Shown here in pieces: positions 37,126 through 46,405 of a stretch of DNA of 64,000 bases. The notes beneath the pieces are model-generated. The model was not told the origin of the DNA. It saw nothing but the letters and a program-made list of their open reading frames with translations, and searched no databases. A program made the translations under genes and the position numbers. The DNA lies in NCBI RefSeq assembly GCF_012489685.1, contig NC_080044.1, forward strand, positions 80,834,732-80,898,731. The letters run 5' to 3'. Numbering within the stretch: the stretch's first letter is position 1; each line of letters starts with the position of its first letter. Source of the stretch: Lotus japonicus (taxonomy: Eukaryota > Streptophyta > Magnoliopsida > Fabales > Fabaceae).

Positions 37126-38690
37126 TACTACTGAAACTTGAGAGAGGTAATAGAACAATAAAAATTAGATTATATTAATTACAATGAGGGAACTGAGAAG
37201 TGTAACATGAGAAGTGTAACTTTGTCAGTTATTAGTATAGGTGTCTTGTCCTAACAAATTTACATTTTCAAAATATAAACAAGTAAAATATCCATTATTT
37301 TTATATTCTCAAAATTGAAAAATTAATTTGTGGTTATCCATAACCGTTAGTTTTTACAACTTATATATCTATAATATTTTACAAGTTTGCTCTTCACTCC
37401 TTATTTCTTGTCTAAAAAAAAGAAAAAATTCATTGTTTCTATCTTGGAATGAATTATCAAAGGAGATACTTGATATCAAAGTATTGAAAAATCTCTCATT
37501 GTTTCATTCATTGCCTTCAAGTTTCCATTGTCCATCGTTTTTATTTATTTTGTATGATTTTTTTATTTGTTATATTATTGTATTCTTATTCGTTGCAAGA
37601 GAAAATGTCAAATAAAAAGTATGAATTTGGTTTTGAAAAAATTAAAAAATTAATAAAAAATGATAATTTATATGATATATTAAACCTTTTAAAAAATTTG
37701 TCAAAAGAAAATCACTTAACATTTAGGTGAATCCAATGCTAGTCTCCACTTACTTTCAAAAAGAAAATGCTAGTCTCCACTTCCTCTTCCTTCCATTGTT
37801 TGCTCTCACTCTTTTGCTTTTTTATTCCTTACAAATGTTCATAGTCTTTTTATTTACATTTACCTGTCTATCTATCACAGGTGCCACAACTTAATTTGTG
37901 GCATTTTTTTTAAATGTCAGTTTTGTATGTTCTAAATTAATTCCGCAATTGCTGGCATCTTTTAAATGCCACAAAATTCATCAAATGATGGTAATAGACT
38001 TAAATTTTATTGGCATTTTGTGAACGCCACAATATACACAAAATTCAAAATAGGTGTTACTCATTACAATATTGAAATCATCACTAAAATGAATATTTAT
38101 TAATGTTGAATTTTCAATAATTAATTATCCATACACTTTTTTTTAGGGTCAAATTCATTAAATGAACTAACTAGCTAGATGATCATATGATGTATATACC
38201 ATAAGAAAACAAGCTCAATCTCAACATAAAAAAGTTTTCACCATAGAGGAATGAAAAAAAGAATAACAATCATAGAGTTCAAGTATAAGTATAGTTCTTG
38301 TTGCATAGAAATTTGAGTAAATGTCTACATAAACTCTAATTCTATCTATGTTTTGTGCTAGACTTGCACCTGTACCCATGCATCTCTTATATACACCAAA
38401 TTTAGTCAAATTTAAACCAGAGTCAACGAAACTAAACAGATTGCTATAATCTAGCAACTGTAAAAATTGTCATATGAAAGTTTTTCCTTGAAACTACATA
38501 GCCTCAAAAGCATAGTTATTTTTTAACATCTCAAAAGCATAGTTATGTGTTAGTATATAGAATAACACAAAGGTATCGAAATCAGTTATACAATCTTACC
38601 CTTAATAATTCTTTAAATCAATCATTCATATTTAAATAATTTTATTTCTCCACCTCATTGTTCGTATACTTTCTGATGAATGGTCTTATG
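37126..38690. other. AT-rich spacer between tandem duplicates
   Basis: No gene seen. Around 37880-38035 are three short palindromes of the GTGGCATTT...AAATGCCAC kind, possibly a subterminal fragment of a CACTA-like element. TGCTAGTCTCCACTT occurs twice near 37738 and 37769. Confidence 0.4.
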
Positions 38691-39247
38691 GACACAGGTC
38701 ACTTTCTTGAACTGGCAATTCAAGACTCCAGAAGCAGCCCCAGGTGTTATATATTCACGTTGAGGAGATGACAAATAAACCCCTCAACCAACAAGGTATG
38801 GATCCTTCAGCAGTGACTAAATAGTCTTTATGAATAACTGTAAGCATTTCCAGTTTCTAAAAAAAGGGTGTACACAAAGGACCATTAAACTTGAACAGTC
38901 AATCACTTGAATCTTGACCAACAGTTTCATTGACCTGACTAACAAAAAAATCTTGGTAAATTAATCAACATCTTTGTTTATTGTAAGTTCTTTGTGTGCC
39001 CCGATTGACACTTAACAACCAAATCACTATAAATGCACTCTTAAATGCTCCATGGTTCCTCAACGCTCACCACTCCTTCCAGTTCCAAGTATTCAAATTC
39101 TCCCTTGTTGTTTCCTTCCTTCATAAAACTCACAATTCTTTCTAGTTTAGCCAGGAAGGTGTGTTTGATTACTAGCCAAATTTAAGGTGAACGAAATTCA
39201 TTCATAAGAAGTCTTCATATATTTTAAAGGGTACTACAGTAACAATA
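38691..39247 (+). promoter_or_regulatory. Promoter and 5' UTR of duplicate unknown gene copy 2
   Basis: A TATAAAT box lies at 39028-39034 in CCAAATCACTATAAATGC, the same context as copy 1. The upstream 340 bp is clearly homologous to the copy 1 promoter with small insertions and deletions, so promoter and coding region were duplicated together. Confidence 0.6.
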
Positions 39248-39658
39248 ATGACTCACATTGTGTTTGCATGCTTTAATGGGAAAGCATCACACAAAAAATC
39301 AAAAGTAGCACCACTCCAAGAGACAGAAGCTGTATACAGAGATGAGTTAACCAAATCCAAAAAGCAAACGTCCAGAAAGGCGGTGGTGAAGAAAAGAGTG
39401 CGATTTGTGGATTCAGAACCAACAATTTTGGGAGAAGATCACAATGAAAAAGGAATTAATGAAAAAAGTTGTGTTGGTAATGAACTCAGAGAAAATGAGG
39501 GTTTTAGAGTGAAGGTGAGGATGACAAAGGAAGAAGCTGCTCGATTTCTAGCAAAATGCAATGGTGGGGTTCTTGAATTCAAAGATGTTGCTCGTGAGCT
39601 TGTGGCCATGCCATTGAATCGGGTTTGTGTCGTGTCTGCTTGCTCAAACAATTTGTAG
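39248..39658 (+). CDS. Uncharacterised small basic protein, tandem copy 2 (136 aa)
   Basis: A single-exon paralogue of the gene at 36134, about 3.1 kb downstream on the same strand, with the same predicted length of 136 aa. It opens MTHIVFACFNGKASHKKSK, keeps KKRVRFVDSEPTILGE, the variable acidic linker (with different short deletions) and the C-terminal block FRVKVRMTKEEAARFLAKC followed by LEFKDVARELVAMPLNRV. It ends ACSNNL, three residues past the copy 1 end. Internal deletions and additions balance to the same length. The open frame and conserved motifs suggest both copies are functional. Function unknown. Confidence 0.85.
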   Translation: MTHIVFACFNGKASHKKSKVAPLQETEAVYRDELTKSKKQTSRKAVVKKRVRFVDSEPTILGEDHNEKGINEKSCVGNELRENEGFRVKVRMTKEEAARFLAKCNGGVLEFKDVARELVAMPLNRVCVVSACSNNL

Positions 39659-40974
39659 CTTCATTAGGATGAATTACAAAGCTTCACCTTCACTTTCTAG
39701 CTAGTTACAAATTATTCCCCTGTAAAAAAAGTTCATATAGGAGAGATTCTTTTTCATGATATATATTATATTGATGTTCATGAAGCACCCCAGCCAATCA
39801 GACAGAGGAGCGTCAAAATATGAAAGCAGAAGTGCAGAACACTCTAGTCTAGTCAAGTTGTGGGAGTTTGTGATTTGTGAATATTATTACTACCAATTGC
39901 ATGATAGCAATGAACATAGAGTTTTGATACATTTGTATTCGTTTTATCCTCAATCTCATTTCTAGATACTTTCTTTTCACATATCTATTTATGTTATTCC
40001 ACTACATCACTCATTAAATATTTTTCACCTCTCTCTTCAATTCATTCTTTCTCTTGATGGAGTAGTGAAATTGGTGTCAACTCATTGATTACATTACAAG
40101 CCAAGATGTATTGAAATCAAGCACCAGGGTGCTTACCCAAATACAAGAAAGAGTAGCAAAAGGCTATAAGCCAACAAAGACAGTCACAAAACCACTAATC
40201 TTTAAAACTATTAATTGCAAATAACAAGTCTTACGAAGATCTGAGTAACCCCACGCAACTGTTCCTCAGAGAGCCTAAAAAGACCTCAACACTAAAGTGC
40301 TTCCTACCAAGCATCTTTGTGCCAACAACCTCAAAGGAAGCAATCCAAAGCAGCATCTTATATCAGCTGACCCTTAAGCGAGAGCCCCAAATCAAGTTCC
40401 CAATATATCTGCCATGGATGGATCAGCGCCTTTGGTTCACCAAGTAGCAGTATCACAACCTCCACCAGAAAACAAGCTATTTTGACATCCACAGAGACTC
40501 GGTGTGTGTTTGATTTCAAATCTGGAGAGGTCAAACGTGGATCAAGAAATTCAAAAGCAACTATTTCTTGCTTCTGTAAACGTGGATCGGAGCCAAATGT
40601 GAATCCTGAATGGGTTTTCCAAACACACACTCAATCTAATTGAGGAAACAGACAAAGGCAGCAACACCATCACAATATAATTGTACTTGCAGCAGTGGAA
40701 ATCCATATATTAATGCATGTCATAGTTCCAGCTTTATGAAGAGACAGAGCAAACAAAAGTACCACCCTGATCCGATTTGATCCCACCATGTACAATCCAA
40801 AACAAGAAAATCCAACTAGCTAGATTCTAGTCATCCAAAATGTGTTTGAAAGGATAAAAAATAAATAAAGATAAAAATTGAATGACATAGTTCTCTCACC
40901 TGTGATTCCATTGCAAAGACCTTTCATGGCTTGTTAAAAGTCATTTCATCCCGTTCTTTTGGCAGTTATTTTTA
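39659..40974. other. 3' UTR and intergenic region
   Basis: 3' UTR of copy 2, then no gene. At 40502-40628 a GGTGTGTGTTTG...CCAAACACACAC pair encloses about 130 bp and resembles a MITE, although clean target duplications were not seen. Confidence 0.4.
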
Positions 40975-41619
40975 GGCTTAAATAACCTTTTGGTCCTTAA
41001 AATTGTAAAGGGAATCAAATTGAGTTCCTGAAAAATTTTCACATTAAATTGGATCCCTAGAATATTTTTTTAATCAAATTAAGTCCTTTTACTCAATTTT
41101 GACCGGTCAACGGTCCAGTGGCAAGCCTAGTCAGTTGAGGATAACCGCGTGGACTTTTTCACATCAATTTTAGTCCCTTGAAAAATGTTTTAATCAATTT
41201 TAGTTCTTGTTCTTCCACCTTGAAAAATGTTTTTTTGTTGCCTCTGATTTTCTAGGTTTTGGAAGAACAAGGTGAATATGATGAACATATAGTTTTTTTA
41301 GGGTTTTGAATTTTTGGGTTTAAGGGTTTGAGTTATGGAGGAAGGGGAAGAAGGTGGAAGAGAAAGAAGATGAAGGTGGAAAAACAAGGACTAAAATTGA
41401 TTAAAATATTTTTCAAGGGACTAAAATTGATGTGAAAAAGTCCATGTGGTCATCCTCGGCTGACTAGGCTTGCCACTGGACCGTTGACCGGTCAAAATTG
41501 AGCCGAAGGACTTAATTAGATTAAAAAAATAATTTAGGGACCCAATTTGATGCAAAAATTTTAGAGAGATTAAGTTTGACTCCCTTTACAATTTCAAGGA
41601 CCAAAAGAGTATTTTAGCC
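40975..41619. mobile_element. 645-bp foldback element with 9-bp TSD
   Basis: Long inverted arms of about 260 bp start GGCTTAAATAACCTTTTGGT and end with the near-complement (ACCAAAAGAGTATTTTAGCC). Both arms contain TTTGACCGGTCAACGGTCCAGTGG-type sequence in opposite orientation. The flanks carry a perfect 9-bp duplication TTATTTTTA (40966-40974 and 41620-41628). There is no coding capacity. Together these support a non-autonomous Mutator-superfamily element. The GGCTTAAATANCCTTTTGGTC termini are a family I associate with legume genomes. Confidence 0.8.
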
Positions 41620-41716
41620 TTATTTTTATGTTTTGGGTCATCAACTTTTTACACAGGTCATGATGGCTCGACCCATCTAGCTTAACACATTTTATTTTTA
41701 TCAGCACTTATTATCT

Positions 41717-41862
41717 CTTTTTTTTATTGACCAAGGTATCTCCATAGCTGACAGCCGAGAGACTAATCCCTCGCCCCACGGTCAGCGCACTAAGCAGTAG
41801 GGGGCTGGCCAAAGAGGTTTTTCTATTCGCAAGAGTTGGAATTCGAACCCCCAACCACTAAA
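41717..41862 (-). repeat. SINE-like element, minus orientation
   Basis: On the minus strand the order is a B-box-like GGGGGTTCGAATTCC, a GC-richer body (GCTTAGTGCGCTGACC) and the 3' end GATACCTTGGTCAATAAAAAAAA. This is the usual layout of a Pol III derived SINE. The A-box end looks truncated and no target duplication was paired. Confidence 0.45.
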
Positions 41863-42543
41863 GGATGAAATTTAGTAGTATTGATTAAATTTAATATGAA
41901 TATTATTATTTTATTTTATTAAGGCCGTAGAGATTCTTGTATGCATAATGGTGAACAATCGTTGAGAGTCGAGAGCTAATAGGTCTTGCAAATGGAGAAG
42001 CGCACCAAAATGGGAGAAGGGCAACCTTCAAGGAGAAGGTTTTGGGCGTGAGTAGTGAAAGTCCTAGGAAGAATGTGGGTTGTTTAACATATCTTAATTG
42101 TACATTACAATAATGTCATTGGTGAACAACTGGACCAAAATTTGTTGGTTCACCATAAAACAACATACAAAAAACAAATACTATGTTTTTATATTTTCTA
42201 TTGACTACAACTCAAGAAACTTTGAATATGACTATGGCCAAACATTATAAATTTTAAGGGAATCAAAAACTTCTTTAACCAATTAAAAAAATTAATTTCT
42301 AGAACTAGTCACAATATAGTTCCATCAATGGTGTCTCTTTCCACTTGTTTGTTTGTATATATGAAGTGTACTTTGAATTTGAACAGCACAGTTGAAACTT
42401 TTGCTTCCTCTCCCTCCCATCCCCATGGGAAAGCCAGGCCACCACCATTGACAGCTACCTACCACCACATAAACCTCTCTATCCATCACCTCACCTCACC
42501 ACACCACACCAACCAATATTCTCACCCTCTAAACCACCGAAAA

Positions 42544-44111
42544 ATGACCACTCTACCCTCTTTCTTCTCGCTATTCACCTTCACCATCCTAATTCTCTCT
42601 GCAACTTCAGAAACAGAGCCACTCTGTAAAACCACGTCCTGCGAACCCGTTGGACTCCCCATTCAGTTCCCGTTTTCGTTGCGAAACTCCAACCAAAGCC
42701 TTCGCTGCGGTTCCCCAGGGTTCGAGCTATCATGTACCAACACCAGGAGCCAATCCCAACCGTTGATTACTCTCCCAGAATCTGGAGACTTCGTCGTCAA
42801 ACTCATCTCGCTCGTTGAACAGAGGATTTGGATTAACGACCCTGATAACTGCCTCCCTCAACGAATCATGCGTGACCGTGGATTGAATCTTGAGGGCTCA
42901 CCTTTCAGAATAAGCGATTACTACACTCTTGTTGATTTCTCATTCTTCAACTGTCCTTCCAATATAACCTCTTCACCTTTCGTTGACCCTATCACATGCT
43001 TGAATTCAAGCTCTGTTTACAACAGCAGCGACGGAAACGGTAACTATTCGGTGGTGGCGATGATGACGGATCCTCCGTTTCCGACGGCGTGGGTGTCGTC
43101 GTGTGACTTGATTACGACGGCGAAGATTCCGGTGGATAATATGCCGTGGCTGTTCTGGACGGATTATAACTCTGATATTCCGTTGCAGTGGGATAATCCT
43201 GATTGCAGGAGCTGTGAAGCGCGTGGAGGACGGTGTGGCTTCCGTGATGAACATGATGTTCGTGTTTCTTGTGACGGTCTTCCTTCCCAAAGTCAAGGTA
43301 TGTTGAGTTTTGACTTGTTTTTTTGTTTCTGTAGTTTCATTCAAACTTGTTTTTCTCCTTTTACCTAACCTAACTGTGTGTACATATACAGAAATGCTTA
43401 ATTCTATGAATTAGTTAAATCAATAGAAATCATGATTCATGACTAAGTTTACATAGTGCATGTTTCTTTAGAGTTTGATGTATAATACTATCTCTGGTCA
43501 TTTTTATAAGAATTAAGTAATTTCCCTAGATATTTTAGTTACTATATTGAAATTGGGTTTCATTCATATTAATTTTCCAATATTAGAATTTGAACATGAC
43601 TTCAGAATCTACATGATAACCCCATGAATCTTAATTTCACCATGTAGGTTTTTCAAGTAAAACTAAGTATGCTATGGGTATGGGCCTGGGAATACCTGGA
43701 CTCCTAGGTCTCATTGGGCTTGCATGGATTTTCTGTTGTAAGAAGAACTCAGGTCCTCAACCGCGCCAAACGGGTACTGAATTGTCTACCCTAATTATAC
43801 CACATCCTTTGGTTGTAACTATGGGCCTTGATGGGGCTGCTATTGAGAGATACCCTAAAACCCAGCTTGGTGAAAGTGGAAGATTGCCCAGGCCCAATGA
43901 CAACACTTGCTCCATTTGTCTCAGTGAATACCAGCCCATGGAGACGTTGAGGACCATCCCGGAGTGCAATCACTATTTTCATGCCAATTGCATTGATGGA
44001 TGGTTGAAGATGAATGCTACGTGCCCCTTGTGTAGGAATTTACCAGAGAGATCCCCTTCATTTGCTCCGTCTTTGCCTTTATCTCAAACTTCTCAACAAT
44101 TGTCAATGTAA
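42544..44111 (+). CDS. ATL21/22-like RING-H2 E3 ubiquitin ligase, copy 1 (405 aa)
   Basis: Two exons, 42544-43297 and 43648-44111, join in phase (1218 nt). A signal peptide covers residues 1-22 ([20 protein letters not shown]). The ectodomain follows the GUB_WAK galacturonan-binding pattern: C...C...IQFPF, then LRCG..GFELSC, then [14 protein letters not shown] and DNCLP. A second Cys-rich part ([13 protein letters not shown]) precedes one membrane segment near 262-282. The cytoplasmic RING-H2 spans 339-380 with C339-C342, C358, H360, H363, C366, C377 and C380, so all eight zinc ligands are present. Such proteins move ubiquitin from E2 to substrates and may sense cell-wall pectin; the ligand role is inferred from the domain. 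ATG 42544 was chosen over an upstream in-frame ATG at 42328 because it starts the signal peptide. Tandem paralogue at 46406. Confidence 0.93.
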
Positions 44112-44306
44112 CTGTTACTCTTTATTAGTGTTCTATACAGATTAAACTACTATAGAAGTGAGTGAGTATGATTCATTTATGTACAAATTTTACGGAATTT
44201 CAGTACAGTTGTTGAATAAAATAAAAGCAAACACATTCAGAAGGAAATGTCTATGATTGAACAAACTACTCTAATCATTAATTAGCATACATTAACAAGT
44301 CTATAA

Positions 44307-45602
44307 GGTAGCGTTTGGCAACGGAACGGAACAGGACAGAACAGAACAGAATGAGACAGAACAAGATGAAACAGGACAATAATGTTCTATGTGTTGTGTT
44401 TGGTAACTCCAAGTCAATAGAACAGAATCATGATTTTAATTACATATATAACCCTACATGTTTAATATTTGATTGAGGAAAACAAATTGAACTCAATTGA
44501 ACATTTTGCATAGAAACCGTTTGTTATTGCTTACTTCATGAAATAATCACTTATTTCTTTAAAATAATCACTTATATATTGTTTTAGTTGTTTCAGTATG
44601 CTATTGAAAAAAGTAGAAACCTAATTATCTATTTAAGCCATTTTAAGTGCGTTTATTTAGATTAAAAATATTGATTTTTAACTATAATTTTTTTAAGAGA
44701 TTTTGAGAAAAGTATAAGTTGATTCGTGTTCGACTACTCTAATTAAAATAACTTTTTTTTATCTCCCCTCATCTATCATCCTAGATTTTCATTATAAGCT
44801 AAAGTAACTGTTTCAAATAATTTGTTTTCAGCTTCAGCTAAAACAAACACAAAAAATGATTTTTCCAAAATAAGTTGAATTAAACGCATTCTAATTGGCT
44901 CGTTTATTATTGCTTACAGAAACCGATTTTACTTTTGAAAAAATAATTGATTTTAATTTAATTAAGTTGATTCGTGTTTGATTACTCTAATTAAAATCAC
45001 TTTTTTATCTCCTCTCATCTATCATCATAGGTTTTCATGATAAGCTAAAATAACTGTTTCAAATAATTAGTTTTCAGCTTCAGCTGAAACAAACACAAAA
45101 AGTGATATTTGATTTTAAAAGTTTTTTTTTATTAAAGGTGATTTTTTTATTTTAAAGGTGATTTTTTTGATTAAAAAGTGATTTTTTTCAAAATAAGTTG
45201 AATCAAACGCACTCTAATTGGCTCGTTTATCATTGCTTACAAAAAGTGATTTTACTTTTGAAAAAAGTAATTGATTTTATTTTAAGTGATTTGTTTGAAA
45301 AAGTAGATTTTTATTTAACTTTGTCTACATATATAATAAGTGCTTTCAATTTTATAAGTGATTTTAAACTGTTTAGATACATAAAATTTGAAATATAAAT
45401 TAGGGATATTTTTGAACTTGCAAAAGTTTTAAGAGAGTGTTCTGTTCCGTTCCCTTCCGTTCCACCATTTTCCAGGGAACCAAAGTGTCCCGTTCCTGGA
45501 GCCTTTTGTCCCGTTCCGTTCCATCTTAAAAACACGACAAACACAGAACGGAACCCATGTGTCCTGTTCCGTTTCCTTCCCACCTGTCTACCAAACGCTA
45601 CC
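44307..45602. mobile_element. 1.3-kb element with TAA target duplication, PIF/Harbinger-like
   Basis: Termini GGTAGCGTTTGG and CCAAACGCTACC are perfect 12-bp inverted repeats, followed inward by an imperfect repeat of GGAACGGAACAGGAC in opposite orientation. The flanks are TAA on each side (44304-44306 and 45603-45605), the TWA target expected of PIF/Harbinger elements. The interior is AT-rich and non-coding. It contains a tandem duplication of about 245-320 bp starting near 44720 and 44968, sharing GATTCGTGTT and TTTTCAGCTTCAGCT. The short TSD and TIR alone are weak evidence; the repeated GGAACGGAACAGGAC support adds to it. Confidence 0.6.
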
Positions 45603-45793
45603 TAAGAGTTCAACAAATGATTAGGTGAAGCATCTATTCAAAATAAGAAGGGACCTAACTTTGTTTGGGTAACTTCATCATTAAAGTAGTATAGATTCTG
45701 TCTTTTGTGTTTGTTATACCTGGATAAGTTTAAAAATTTCCTTATGGAACATTATTTTAAGTTTTTCATTTTCCTAAGCATCTAATTATATAT

Positions 45794-45976
45794 GAGAAAA
45801 AGGATGATGCACCGACGATGTAAAGTTATTTTACACCGTCAACCAATCAGATTTTAAGAATGTGTCACGTTAATTAATTAAATTAAATAAAAAGATATAT
45901 TTTCTCACATCTTTAAAATCTGATTGGTTAATGGTGTAAAAAAAATTTACATCGTCAGTGCATAGAAATTAAACTC
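45794..45976. mobile_element. 183-bp MITE copy 2, 9-bp TSD
   Basis: Same family, orientation and length as the copy at 36934. It starts GAGAAAAAGGATGATGCACC and ends ATTAAACTC. The flanking 9 bp are ATTATATAT (45785-45793) and ATTATATTT (45977-45985), one mismatch. The arms are less well matched to each other than in copy 1, consistent with an older insertion. It lies in the promoter-side spacer of the second RING-H2 gene. Confidence 0.82.
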
Positions 45977-46405
45977 ATTATATTTTATTAAATTGACGGT
46001 GCTCCAACCATTTAGTTAAGAAATTGAGTACTAAATCACTACGTGAACTCATTTGAAAGTTATATAGACTCATGTGAGAAGATTATGAAAGTTTGTTAGT
46101 AAAGAGTTTAGCAAGTATTTGGTATGCTAGCTAGCACTATTCCTGAAATTCCATTGCATTGCAGCTTTGAGGTTAGAAGTGACTCCACATCATGTTTATT
46201 TTGTCCATGTTTCTTGTCCCGTGCTATTAGTCAATTACTGGACAATTGCCAACCAAGTACGCAAGCACCTCTATTCTATTCTCTCAATTGACCATCTTTG
46301 ACAACTACCTTTAAGCAAACAAGGATTGACTTGTGCTATCACTTCATTTTTTCTTAACTACTCAACCGCATACAACACAACAAGTTATCATTCTTCCCTT
46401 AATCA

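Noticed and set aside
42328..42543. Longer start for RING-H2 copy 1
   Set aside because: The in-frame ATG at 42328 would put 72 polar residues ahead of a clear signal peptide; the ATG at 42544 matches the paralogue's layout.
43006..43344. 112-codon minus-strand frame rich in Arg/His
   Set aside because: It is the antisense shadow of the RING-H2 copy 1 exon.
44307..45602. Reading the internal tandem repeats as a CRISPR array or satellite
   Set aside because: Only two diverged long units of unequal length, in a plant genome and inside a transposon; no short identical repeats with unique spacers.
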